Shown here in pieces: positions 1 to 7,004 of a DNA stretch of 17,063 nt. Each line of letters opens with the position of its first letter. Position 1 is the stretch's first letter. This DNA is from Candidatus Falkowiibacteriota bacterium (GTDB lineage: Bacteria; Patescibacteriota; Patescibacteriia; Patescibacteriales; GWC2-42-12). Below the pieces are notes generated by a model, which saw only the letters and a list, made by a program, of their open reading frames with translations, was not told the origin of the DNA and did not search any database. The stretch spans positions 1 to 17,063 of the forward strand of contig JACQYU010000023.1 in the NCBI GenBank assembly GCA_016208065.1. The letters run 5' to 3'. Both the position numbers and the translations under genes were made by a program.

Positions 1-408
1 TATTTAATCGGCTATATAAGCCGCGCCGGCGTGGTGGAAAAATTCGGCCATTATTTCGGCTTGACTAATTTAAGAATTTTAAAGTTGGAAAAATTTTTGC
101 TTGAACATACCTGGAAAGCGCTATTTGTAATTAAGTATTCCCCGATTATACCTATGCCAGGATTTGTCATTACCGGCGCGGCCAAACTTAAATTTAAAAA
201 GTTTTTTTATATTTTGCTCGCCTTAAGCCTGCCCAAGGCGGTTTTTTTTACGGTAATAGGTTATTTTTTCGGCAAAGCTTATGATAAGCTGGCCAGCTAT
301 TTTTATTACGGCCAATATTTTATTGTTATTGTAATAGTTTTATTCGCCGCAATTAATTATTTATTCGCCAAAATTTCAAAAAAGACTTCCCGGCAAGAGA
401 TTAATTAA
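1..408 (+). CDS. DedA/VTT-family membrane protein, 3' part (5' end outside window)
   Basis: The reading frame is open from the first base (YLIGYISRAGVVEKFG...), so the GTG at 31 is an internal codon and the gene begins upstream of the window. The pattern matches the second half of DedA/VTT proteins: a GY-IGR-like start, a charged stretch (LRILKLEKFLLEH), then a KYSPIIPMPGF segment where DedA proteins carry an R-x-(I/V)P-x-x-R-like loop, then G-AA-KLKFKKF, followed by two strongly hydrophobic segments (about residues 57-78 and 93-113 counted from base 31) and a lysine-rich tail. DedA proteins are inner-membrane proteins linked to lipid-carrier and membrane homeostasis, possibly including undecaprenyl-phosphate recycling. 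That would suit the polysaccharide genes that follow 9 bases later, but this is inference. Confidence 0.72.
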   Translation, partial: YLIGYISRAGVVEKFGHYFGLTNLRILKLEKFLLEHTWKALFVIKYSPIIPMPGFVITGAAKLKFKKFFYILLALSLPKAVFFTVIGYFFGKAYDKLASYFYYGQYFIVIVIVLFAAINYLFAKISKKTSRQEIN

Positions 409-417
409 AATTGCCAT

Positions 418-687
418 ATGAAAATCGCCATATTTTCCGATAATTTTTACCCGGAGCTGAGCGGTATAGCCGACTCCATAATTTTATTGGCTTGCGAACT
501 GGCTAAATTAAATCATGAGATAAATTTTTACGTTCCTAGATATTGCCCCGGAAATTTTCAAGCGGTAAATTTAGCCAATCAAGAGCTTAAGCTTGGCAAA
601 AATATTAAAATTAAACGTTTATTTTCTTTGCCTACGCCGTTCGTCGGCGTCCCGGCACTAACCATACTGCTATCTCGGAATTTATAA
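418..687 (+). pseudogene. GT4 glycosyltransferase, 5' fragment of a broken gene
   Basis: The start MKIAIFSDNFYPELSGIADSI is the classic N-terminal strand and loop of GT4 glycosyltransferases (MKIAIFSD-FYP-x-GI-x-SI), which transfer a sugar from an activated donor at the cytoplasmic face of the membrane. The frame follows the family through LFSLPTPFVGVPAL and then ends in a short tail out of family register and a TAA. The rest of the enzyme continues in another frame from about base 654. The segment that normally lies between them in relatives (the D-I-I-H-x-H strand, the G-L-x-A helix and the I-P-x-x strand before G-T-N-H-T, roughly 50-60 residues) is absent. The fragment is therefore half of the N-terminal Rossmann domain and should not be active alone. 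Confidence 0.8.
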
Positions 688-692
688 AATTC

Positions 693-1469
693 ATGCCGCT
701 AAAGCTTGATTTTTTAAAAAAGGCTAGCCTTAATTACGCGGTTTGGTATTATAACCGCTGCGATTTTGTAACCGCGCCGTCGCAGTCCGTCTTTAAGGAG
801 ATGTCGGCTTACGGTTTTAATAAGCCGAATAAAGTGATTTCCAATCCGATTGATATCGGCACTTTTTGTCTGGCCGGCGGCAAATCAGAGCGTAAGAAAA
901 AATTAAATTTGTCCAATAATACTGTCGTTTACGCCGGCCGTTTGTCTTCGGAAAAAAATATTGAGGCGCTTATAAGGGCCGTGGCTTTGGCAAAGAAAAA
1001 GGTTAGCGATATTAATTTAGCTATCGCCGGATCAGGCCGGCTTGAAGTTGAGCTTAAGGGGCTGGCAAAAGAATTGGGCTTGAAAAATGAAGTTAAATTT
1101 TTTGGCGCTTTAAGCAAGGCTGATTTGGCAAAATTATATCAAGCTTCGGAAATTTTTTCCATCGCTTCAACTTCGGAAACCCAGAGTTTGACTTTAATGC
1201 AGGCCTTAGCCTGCGGCCTGCCGGCCGTAGTAGTTGACTCGCGGGCGTTGCCGGAGTATGTTAATGAAAAAAATGGTTTTGTGGTAAGAACTGGCGACGA
1301 AAAAGCTATGGCAGAAAAATTCGTTTTGCTCTTAGAAAACAATAAACTGCGAGAAGAATTAAGCCGAGGCGCGGCCGAGTCTATTAAGCGGTTTTTAGCT
1401 GAAAATATCGCTAAAGAGTGGGAAAAAATATATAGTCAGGTGATAAGAGGCTATAAAAAATCAGCTTGA
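693..1469 (+). pseudogene. GT4 glycosyltransferase, 3' fragment of a broken gene
   Basis: This is the second half of the same GT4 enzyme. The family frame is recognisable upstream of the ATG at 693: GTNHTAISEFIKF is encoded from base 654 in this frame. It is followed by W-Y-YNRCDFVTAPS (about residues 18-31), the donor-site VYAGRLSSEKNIEALI (about 75-90) and the C-terminal motif STSETQSLTLMQALACGLPAV (about 155-175). In that motif the second glutamate of the GT4 E-x7-E pair is a glutamine (LMQALA where many relatives have LMEAMA), a variant seen in part of the family. The nucleotide-sugar-binding C-terminal domain is complete, but the acceptor domain is cut. The stop TGA lies inside the -35 box of the next promoter. 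Confidence 0.8.
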
Positions 1470-1493
1470 AAATTATTGAATTAATAGTATAAT
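1466..1493 (+). promoter_or_regulatory. Sigma-70-type promoter for the glycoside-hydrolase-like gene
   Basis: TTGAAA (1466-1471) and a perfect TATAAT (1488-1493) are separated by 16 bases. The predicted transcription start is near 1500. The -35 hexamer contains the TGA stop codon of the preceding GT4 gene. A start near 1500 leaves only about 9 bases before the ATG at 1509 and so favours the ATG at 1554 for the next gene. Confidence 0.65.
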
Positions 1494-1553
1494 GTATAGA
1501 GATAAAGAATGCATGTATTTTTAGTATTTTATCTAATATTAAATAAAAAAGAT

Positions 1554-2783
1554 ATGGGAGAAATGTTTTTAAATACGCCTGAAAAGGTTAAATTGCCGGA
1601 AAATATAGAAAATAAAGAAAAGGACGAAACTAAGACTGAAAGAGAGGGTAAATTGGATATTAATGTTTTTGTCACCGATCATAGTCCCGACAACCTTGAT
1701 ACGGGCAGTAAAGAAAATTTAAAGAAATTATATGGAGATGTAGCTCGCGACGGCATAGATCAAGTTAGATATGATTTTCATTGGGGAAAATTGGAAAAAA
1801 AATCTGGCGAATTTGATCAAGAACTTTTAGGAAGATATCAAGACGCTAAAAGCGCCCAAGAAGCGGCCGGCTTAAAAGAGCCGATTATTATTTTATCCAA
1901 TCCGCCCGAGTGGGCGATAAAACTTTATAAAGAAGGCAAAAAAGAAGAATTTTATGATGAATTCAGAAAATACGCCGAAGAAGTAAAAAACGGATTGGAG
2001 CAAGCCGGCGGAAAAAAAGTAACTACGATCCAAATTTTAAATGAATTGAATAATAAAGTTTATACGCCGGTGGCAGTGGAAGATATGCCGGAGTTGTGCT
2101 GGATTACCAGGGAAGTTTTTAAAGAATATAATCCTGATTTAAAATTAAGCGCTACTTTAGTCGCCGGCAACTTGGCGAAATTGGCCGGTGAAGACATTAA
2201 AGAATTTTTACCGAAGTTTAAAGAAATCAAAGATGATTTTGATAAAATTGTGATTGACTATTATCCTGGCACTTGGCATTATCCTATGGGAGACATTAAA
2301 AAGAAGCTTGCTTTAAGCTGGCCGCCGACCAAAGAGATATTTAAACAGCTGGTTAAGCAATTCGATTTGTTAAAAGAAGTTTTTGAGGAAGTGGCGAGCT
2401 GGGGCAAGGATTATGAAATGGGCGAAACCGGCATGCCGACTAAATTTCCTTGGGGTGGAGAAAAAGCGCAACGTTATTTTTATGATATTTTTTTCCGGCA
2501 GTTTAAACATATGATGCTTGATTTTAAAGAGCGGAAAATGAAATTGCCGTCAGCCGTCGGTTTATATGAAGCTATTGACGAGCCACCCAAGAATTTTAAG
2601 GGAAAAATTTTAGACAAGCTAACGCCATTTCCAGAATCAAGATTCGGCATGCGCGAGGGCGATGGAGAAAGAAAAATGATTTTGCGCGGAGTGCGCGGTA
2701 AAAATAGCGGGCCGTCGCAACTTAGTGAGTTAATCAGTTATTTGCGTGCGCCGATGGCGAATGGCGAAGATAAAAACATTTAA
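1554..2783 (+). CDS. TIM-barrel glycoside-hydrolase-like protein (clan GH-A style)
   Basis: The order of motifs resembles clan GH-A glycosidases (GH5/GH39-like). Numbered from the ATG at 1554, there is an early-strand VRYDFHWGKLEKKSGEFD (about 71-88), then LSNPPEWA (about 114-121), then QILNELNN (about 160-167) with N163-E164 as the likely acid/base pair, a DYYPGTW strand (about 235-241) and GETGMPT (about 290-296) with E291 as the likely nucleophile. These enzymes hydrolyse or rearrange beta-linked glycans. No convincing signal peptide is visible; the first 25 residues are charged and acidic, so it may act inside the cell. I chose 1554 because the promoter start is near 1500 and the codons from 1509 add an unlikely extension. 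ATG 1563 is also possible. The substrate cannot be told from sequence. Confidence 0.6.
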   Translation: MGEMFLNTPEKVKLPENIENKEKDETKTEREGKLDINVFVTDHSPDNLDTGSKENLKKLYGDVARDGIDQVRYDFHWGKLEKKSGEFDQELLGRYQDAKSAQEAAGLKEPIIILSNPPEWAIKLYKEGKKEEFYDEFRKYAEEVKNGLEQAGGKKVTTIQILNELNNKVYTPVAVEDMPELCWITREVFKEYNPDLKLSATLVAGNLAKLAGEDIKEFLPKFKEIKDDFDKIVIDYYPGTWHYPMGDIKKKLALSWPPTKEIFKQLVKQFDLLKEVFEEVASWGKDYEMGETGMPTKFPWGGEKAQRYFYDIFFRQFKHMMLDFKERKMKLPSAVGLYEAIDEPPKNFKGKILDKLTPFPESRFGMREGDGERKMILRGVRGKNSGPSQLSELISYLRAPMANGEDKNI

Positions 2784-2808
2784 AATAGTTTAATATATAT
2801 ATAACCTT

Positions 2809-3447
2809 ATGAAATTAAGCATAGTTATTCCGGCCTATAACGAAGAAGCTCGGATTGGCGGCTGTTTAAATTCAATTTTGGCGGAAATGAACGGTAAAAA
2901 TTATGATATGGAAATTATCGCGGTTAATAACGCCTCAACCGATAAAACCGGAGAAATTATCGCCTCATTTTCTCAAGTTAAATTGGTTAATGAACCTAGC
3001 AAAGGCTTAGTAAAAGCGCGCCGCGCCGGCTATTTGGCGTCAACCGGAGAATTGGTTGCCAATATTGACGCCGATACAAGAATGACTCCGGGCTGGCTTG
3101 ACCAAGTTTTTAAAGAATTTTCCAAGAATAAAAAGCTCGTGGCTTTAAGCGGGCCGTTCATTTATTACGATTTATCAAAAAACGCCAGGGCGGCGGTAAA
3201 AACGTTTTATTATTTGGGTTTTTTTTCTTATCTCATAAACCGCTATGTTCTCGGCGTCGGCTCAATGCTGCAGGGCGGTAATTTTGTGGTTAAACGGGAA
3301 GCGCTTGAAGCCATCGGCGGCTTTAATTCTGATTTTGATTTTTGGGGAGATTATTTTTCCACCATTTTTTTTAAAAAACCTTATGAAACCGTAAAAAGAG
3401 ATTTTAAAGTTAAATATGCGAATACCATGGCGAAAATTAAAGAGTAA
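2809..3447 (+). CDS. GT2 glycosyltransferase with an internal in-frame deletion
   Basis: The N-terminal two thirds is a standard GT-A fold: MKLSIVIPAYNEE at the start, VNNASTDKT (about 39-47), KARRAGYLASTGELV, and the metal-binding DADT (87-90). SMLQGGNFVVKREALEAIGGF (about 152-172) is the acceptor region. After FDFWG (180) relatives continue with an E-D-T-D-x-A-R-R helix that supplies the catalytic base, and then about 40 further residues. Here G180 is followed directly by DYFSTIFFKKPYETVKRDF, which reads like the C-terminal membrane-associated tail of the same family. About 45-55 residues appear to be missing without loss of frame, giving 212 residues where about 260 is usual. If the sequence is right, the protein should be catalytically dead. 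Confidence 0.75.
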   Translation: MKLSIVIPAYNEEARIGGCLNSILAEMNGKNYDMEIIAVNNASTDKTGEIIASFSQVKLVNEPSKGLVKARRAGYLASTGELVANIDADTRMTPGWLDQVFKEFSKNKKLVALSGPFIYYDLSKNARAAVKTFYYLGFFSYLINRYVLGVGSMLQGGNFVVKREALEAIGGFNSDFDFWGDYFSTIFFKKPYETVKRDFKVKYANTMAKIKE

Positions 3448-3476
3448 ATAATTTATATTGTTTATAAGAACAGTTG

Positions 3477-3576
3477 TAGCTTCGCTGATAACAGCAAATT
3501 TTCTACTGCGGAACTCGCTCGCTAACGTTCGCTCAAACAGTCCTCGCACGAAAATTTGCCATTATCAGCGAAGCTA
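3477..3576. repeat. 100-bp palindromic intergenic element (MITE/REP-like)
   Basis: Two 27-base arms (3477-3503 and 3550-3576) are reverse complements with only two mismatches: TAGCTTCGCTGATA and CAAATTTTC on the left, GAAAATTTG and TATCAGCGAAGCTA on the right. The 46-base centre holds further partial symmetry (TGCGGAACT near 3507 against AGTCCTCGCA near 3540, and the palindrome AACGTT at 3533-3538). Such long GC-containing stems between genes are typical of non-autonomous repeat elements. No second copy was found in this window. It lies between a damaged GT2 and rmlB, 20 bases before the rmlB start, so it may also act as an RNA hairpin ending upstream transcription. It has no long T-run. Confidence 0.8.
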
Positions 3577-3596
3577 GATAGAATAAAGCACAAAAT

Positions 3597-4637
3597 ATGA
3601 AAATACTAGTTACCGGCGGAGCCGGATTTATCGGTTCCAATTTTATCCACTATTGGCTTAAAAAATATCCTGAAGACGATATTGCTAATCTGGATGCCTT
3701 AACTTACGCGGGAAATCCGGAGAATTTAAAAGAGCATGAAAATAATTCGCGCTATACTTTTATTAAAGGAGATGTTTGCGATAAAGAGTTGGTGAATGAG
3801 TTAGTTAAGGGTGTTGACGCGATCGTCCACTTTGCGGCCGAATCGCATGTGGACCGTTCTATTCTAGGACCGGAAGTTTTCGTCCGCACTAATGTGCTTG
3901 GCACGCACAATCTGCTTGAAGCCGCCCGCCAAAACGGCAATATCCGCTTCCATCACGTTTCCACGGATGAAGTTTTCGGCTCTCTTGGCCCGAAAGACCC
4001 GGCTTTTAGCGAAACTACTCCGTATAACCCTAGAAGCTCATACAGCGCTTCTAAGGCCGCTTCCGATCATCTAGTGCGCGCCTATTATCATACTCATGGT
4101 TTGCCTGTGACAATTTCCAACTGCTCCAATAATTACGGCCCGTTTATGTTTCCGGAAAAAATGATCCCATTATTCGTTACCAATCTTATAGAAGGAAAGA
4201 AGGTGCCTCTTTACGGCGACGGCATGAATATCCGCGATTGGCTGTATGTCGAGGATCATTGCCGGGCGATTGACGCAATTATTAATAAAGGTAAAATCGG
4301 CGAGACGTATTGCATCGGCGGCGATTCGGAAAAAACCAACAAAGAATTGACTCAAACCATCCTTAACTTAATGGAAAAAGGGGAAGAGATGATAGAATTC
4401 GTAAAAGATCGTCCCGGCCATGACCTGCGTTATGCCATGGATTATTCAAAAATTAAAAACGAACTAGGCTGGGAGCCGGCCGTAAGCTTTGATCAAGGCT
4501 TGAAAAAAACCATTGATTGGTATAAGAATAATCAGGCTTGGTGGACGAATGTTAAAAGCGGGGAGTATTTGGAATATTATAAAAAGAACTTAAAAAATTC
4601 AATATTACGGAAATCGCTTTTTTCCCGACAGCCATAA
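3597..4637 (+). CDS. rmlB: dTDP-glucose 4,6-dehydratase
   Basis: This enzyme converts dTDP-glucose to dTDP-4-keto-6-deoxyglucose, the second step of dTDP-rhamnose synthesis, using bound NAD in the cytoplasm. It is an extended short-chain dehydrogenase. The NAD motif GGAGFIG is at 7-13, AAESHVDRS at 80-88, the catalytic STDEVFG at 122-128 (T123, D124, E125), Y149-x3-K153, the substrate loop SNNYGPFMFPEK at 177-188, GDGMNIRDWLYVED at 207-220 and RPGHDLRYA at 272-280. The family C terminus ends near KSGEYLEYYKK (330). The last 15 residues, from about 332, look like a chance extension into the following gene, whose frame overlaps here. The body of the enzyme appears complete. Confidence 0.95.
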   Translation: MKILVTGGAGFIGSNFIHYWLKKYPEDDIANLDALTYAGNPENLKEHENNSRYTFIKGDVCDKELVNELVKGVDAIVHFAAESHVDRSILGPEVFVRTNVLGTHNLLEAARQNGNIRFHHVSTDEVFGSLGPKDPAFSETTPYNPRSSYSASKAASDHLVRAYYHTHGLPVTISNCSNNYGPFMFPEKMIPLFVTNLIEGKKVPLYGDGMNIRDWLYVEDHCRAIDAIINKGKIGETYCIGGDSEKTNKELTQTILNLMEKGEEMIEFVKDRPGHDLRYAMDYSKIKNELGWEPAVSFDQGLKKTIDWYKNNQAWWTNVKSGEYLEYYKKNLKNSILRKSLFSRQP

Positions 4638-5242
4638 ATCAAAAAATAAGAAAAAAATTATATAAACTGTTTGAAAAAAGTCCGGTTAAAAGCATCCCGC
4701 ATGTCCATTTGCGCGATGATATGGAAAGGTGGGAGCTTGAATATTTGGAAAAAAAATTTAAAACCAAAGTTTTTAACATTCATTCTAAAAACGAAGAACA
4801 TTGCTTCCCCGGTTTCGCGGAAAATTTCAGCGGATTTCTCCATAAAACTTATATTGAAAACATGAATGATAATGTTCCGGAAGAAGAGGAGCTTTCTCGA
4901 TTCGGCGGCCTTTGCATAGACTTCAGCCATTGGCAAGACGGCATTTTATTGGGCAATCAAGATTTTAATAAAAAAATGAAAGAAGCGGCCAAGAATTTTC
5001 CTGTCGGCTGCAGCCATATTTCCGGCGTAGGGCGGGAAATGATAGAAACCAGAGATGTGGTTTTTCCGGAAATAGTTTATAGGGGGCACGCCAAGCATTT
5101 TTTTGATAATTTGAAAGAGCTGGATTATATTGAAAATTTTCTTGAATTTTTGCCCGATTTAATCAGCTTAGAGCTGGAAAACTCTTTCGCGGAGCAATTA
5201 AAAGCCAAGGCGTATTTGGAAAAAATAATTTTTCATAAATAA
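4583..5242 (+). CDS. TIM-barrel protein (xylose-isomerase-like), 5' end uncertain
   Basis: The frame is open from 4583. The first standard start codons are TTG 4709 and ATG 4721, but the sequence before them already reads as protein: ITEIAFFPTAINQKIRKKL, then SIPHVHLRDD. That is a first and second barrel strand, so the codons at 4709 or 4721 would begin inside the fold. Later segments fit strands of an AP-endonuclease/xylose-isomerase-like barrel: KVFNIHS, GGLCIDFSHW, VGCSHISGVG and a final LISLELENSFAEQLKAKAYLEKI. Possible metal ligands are the His, Asp and Glu residues in these strands. A normal start may have been lost at the border with rmlB, whose last codons overlap to 4637. The substrate is unknown. 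A sugar-phosphate isomerase or epimerase role beside rmlB is only a guess. Confidence 0.6.
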   Translation, partial: KELKKFNITEIAFFPTAINQKIRKKLYKLFEKSPVKSIPHVHLRDDMERWELEYLEKKFKTKVFNIHSKNEEHCFPGFAENFSGFLHKTYIENMNDNVPEEEELSRFGGLCIDFSHWQDGILLGNQDFNKKMKEAAKNFPVGCSHISGVGREMIETRDVVFPEIVYRGHAKHFFDNLKELDYIENFLEFLPDLISLELENSFAEQLKAKAYLEKIIFHK

Positions 5243-5250
5243 GTAAAAAA

Positions 5251-5997
5251 ATGAAGAAGATGCCGTATCGCATCCAAAGAGCTTTAAAAATATTTAAAAT
5301 TCTCGGCGAAAAGCCGGGCAATGTTAAAAAAGGCGAGTGGCGGATGGTTGTTAATCCCGCGGAAATATTAAGGCTGGAAAAACAATTAAAGCGTAAAAAT
5401 AAAAATTACGCAAAAAGTGAATTTATTTCCGGCCTGATTGAAGAAAATCGGTTTTATATTTTTCTTAAAATGTTTTTTGAAAGGCCGGTTGGCAATACCG
5501 GAAAAACCGATTTTGTTTTATACAGCCGCGTTTTATGGGCCGGTCAGCTTAACGGTAATTCCGGCGTAGCTGTTTTAGCCGCAACCGAAGATAATAAAAT
5601 CGCCTTAAGCCGAACTTGGCGGCCGTCGGTTATGAATTGGGTTTTAGAAACTCCGGGAACGATTAAAAAAGCCGGAGAAAAAATAAAAGACGCGCTTTGG
5701 CGCTGCGTAAAAGACGAGATCGGCCTAAAAATAAAATCATATGAACTGCTAAGTAAATTTTATGTTCCGGAGCGCGGCATAATGGGCGGCGTTGTGCCGG
5801 TTTATTTTGTCAGGCTGAAAAGCGGTATCCCGAGTCCGACCGATCCGGCTATCAGGGAAAATATTTTTTTCTCTAAAAATGAGCTGGAAAAAATCATTAA
5901 AAAAGGCGAGTTTATTTATAAAGGCGTAAAACATTTTTCATGCGAAGGCTATCTTATTTCGGCTTTATATCTCGCGGAGAAAAAAGGGTTAATATAA
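5251..5997 (+). CDS. Nudix-fold protein with a degenerate Nudix box
   Basis: About 105 N-terminal residues of unknown type precede a Nudix domain (about 105-248). SGVAVLAATEDNKIALSRTWRPSV (about 104-127) and WVLETPG (130-136) match the ADP-ribose-pyrophosphatase branch. The Nudix box (G-x5-E-x7-R-E-U-x-E-E-x-G-U) aligns to residues 137-159 as T, then E143, then R151-C152-V153-K154-D155-E156-I157-G158-L159. The first Gly is Thr, the first Glu of RE is Cys and the first Glu of EE is Asp. R151, E156 and G158 remain. Metal binding is thus probably weakened, and the protein may bind rather than cleave a nucleotide or sugar nucleotide. It starts 8 bases after the TIM-barrel gene and ends 4 bases before the next, so it is probably co-transcribed. 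Confidence 0.72.
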   Translation: MKKMPYRIQRALKIFKILGEKPGNVKKGEWRMVVNPAEILRLEKQLKRKNKNYAKSEFISGLIEENRFYIFLKMFFERPVGNTGKTDFVLYSRVLWAGQLNGNSGVAVLAATEDNKIALSRTWRPSVMNWVLETPGTIKKAGEKIKDALWRCVKDEIGLKIKSYELLSKFYVPERGIMGGVVPVYFVRLKSGIPSPTDPAIRENIFFSKNELEKIIKKGEFIYKGVKHFSCEGYLISALYLAEKKGLI

Positions 5998-6001
5998 AAT
6001 T

Positions 6002-6832
6002 ATGCTGAAAGAACAAGAGTTTTACACTAAAAATCCCGCGGAAAAATGGAAATTGCCGGAAGAGCGCTCTTCCGTTGAGATTGTAGGCGATTTAAACGAA
6101 GCGTTGAAAAGTAAAAATTTTAATCAAATTCAAGAAATGTTAAAAGATCCGCAAATAACGAGGGAAGTCCTTTTGGACCGGAGAGAAGAGAGTAATAACT
6201 TAGCGGTGCTGCGAGAGTGTTTTGATTCAATGCTCAAGGAAAGATTTCGCGAGCGTTTTTTTAAGATTTTAACCATAATTTCCGAAAACGAAGAAAGGTT
6301 AAAAGATAAAACCGTTTTCATAATAGCTTTGCATAATTTAGCCACATGGGAATCTTCCACTAATAAAAATTCAGAAAATGCTCTGGAAGTTAACAAAGGG
6401 ATTCTTAATCGAGCAATAGACGCTCAAGATAAAATATTAGAGACTAAAATTCGGTATGGTATAGCGCATAACAAAATATTGAAGCCAAAAGACAAGGTCA
6501 ATGACTTTGAAGGATTTATAAAATCTTTTAACGAGTTTGGCAATAAATATGACGCTATCCAGGCTATGAATGAGGCATCTAAATCCTATTTGTCGTTGGC
6601 GCAAGGCCAGTGGGGAAATTCTCGTGAGCTTAAATTTGAAAATTTGGCTAAGGCTAAAAAAATGGCGGAAGAAGCCTTGGAAAAAGCCGAAAAACTGAAT
6701 TATTCCAATGCCATGTATAAAGCTAATTTAGTGTTGGCAGATATCTACTCCGAAATGAAAGACAAAGTTAGGTCAGGTAAATATCAAAAAGAGGCTGAAA
6801 GGTTAAAAAAAATGATCGGATATAAGTATTGA
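6002..6832 (+). CDS. Uncharacterised alpha-helical (TPR-like) protein
   Basis: I do not recognise a named family. The 276 residues are almost entirely amphipathic helix with no signal peptide and no membrane segment. The C-terminal third (about 190-270) shows helix pairs typical of tetratricopeptide-like repeats: ASKSYLSLAQ, ENLAKAKKMAEEALEKAEKL, then YSNAMYKANLVLADIYSEM and KVRSGKYQKEAERLKKM. The middle part (85-165) looks like further helical hairpins. Such proteins usually act as scaffolds. The ATG lies 4 bases after the preceding stop, suggesting the same transcript. Its TGA stop is inside the -35 box of the next promoter. Confidence 0.55.
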   Translation: MLKEQEFYTKNPAEKWKLPEERSSVEIVGDLNEALKSKNFNQIQEMLKDPQITREVLLDRREESNNLAVLRECFDSMLKERFRERFFKILTIISENEERLKDKTVFIIALHNLATWESSTNKNSENALEVNKGILNRAIDAQDKILETKIRYGIAHNKILKPKDKVNDFEGFIKSFNEFGNKYDAIQAMNEASKSYLSLAQGQWGNSRELKFENLAKAKKMAEEALEKAEKLNYSNAMYKANLVLADIYSEMKDKVRSGKYQKEAERLKKMIGYKY

Positions 6833-6857
6833 CAGTAAATAATTCTTATGATATATT
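6829..6857 (+). promoter_or_regulatory. Strong sigma-70-type promoter with extended -10
   Basis: A consensus TTGACA (6829-6834) and TATATT (6852-6857) are exactly 17 bases apart, and a TG at 6849-6850 gives an extended -10 (TGATATATT). The expected transcription start is near 6864. The -35 box contains the TGA stop of the upstream gene. This is the best promoter match in the window and would drive the 2,3-dehydratase-like gene alone, because a terminator follows that gene. Confidence 0.75.
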
Positions 6858-6860
6858 AAT

Positions 6861-7004
6861 AAATCCAATTTTCGGGATTTTTGTTCGTTAAATTTGCAGT
6901 TAGCCTGTTTTTAAGAATAGGCTTAAAAAATATCTGCCAGAGGCGGAGAAAAGCAGCTGCAAAACTCAAATTACCGTAAATAGGCGGTAATAGGAGGAAA
7001 GATT
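6861..7004 (+). promoter_or_regulatory. Structured 5' leader with strong Shine-Dalgarno
   Basis: About 140 bases separate the predicted start of transcription from the ATG at 7005. A 5' hairpin AAATCC/GGATTT (6861-6866, 6875-6880) is followed by a possible three-way junction. Its closing stem is TTTGCAG (6893-6899) with CTGCAAA (6957-6963), which encloses a stem AGCCTGTT/AATAGGCT (6902-6909, 6916-6923) and a stem CTGCC/GGCGG (6934-6938, 6942-6946). A perfect 7-bp hairpin ATTACCG/CGGTAAT (6970-6976, 6985-6991) then abuts the ribosome-binding site AGGAGG (6992-6997), 7 bases before the ATG. I do not recognise a known riboswitch class. Folding was done by eye. Confidence 0.45.

Noticed and set aside
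3262..3549. Antisense frame through the GT2 3' end and the palindrome
   Set aside because: It reads across the inverted repeat and the reverse of a clear GT2 gene; its arginine-rich start comes from the repeat centre.
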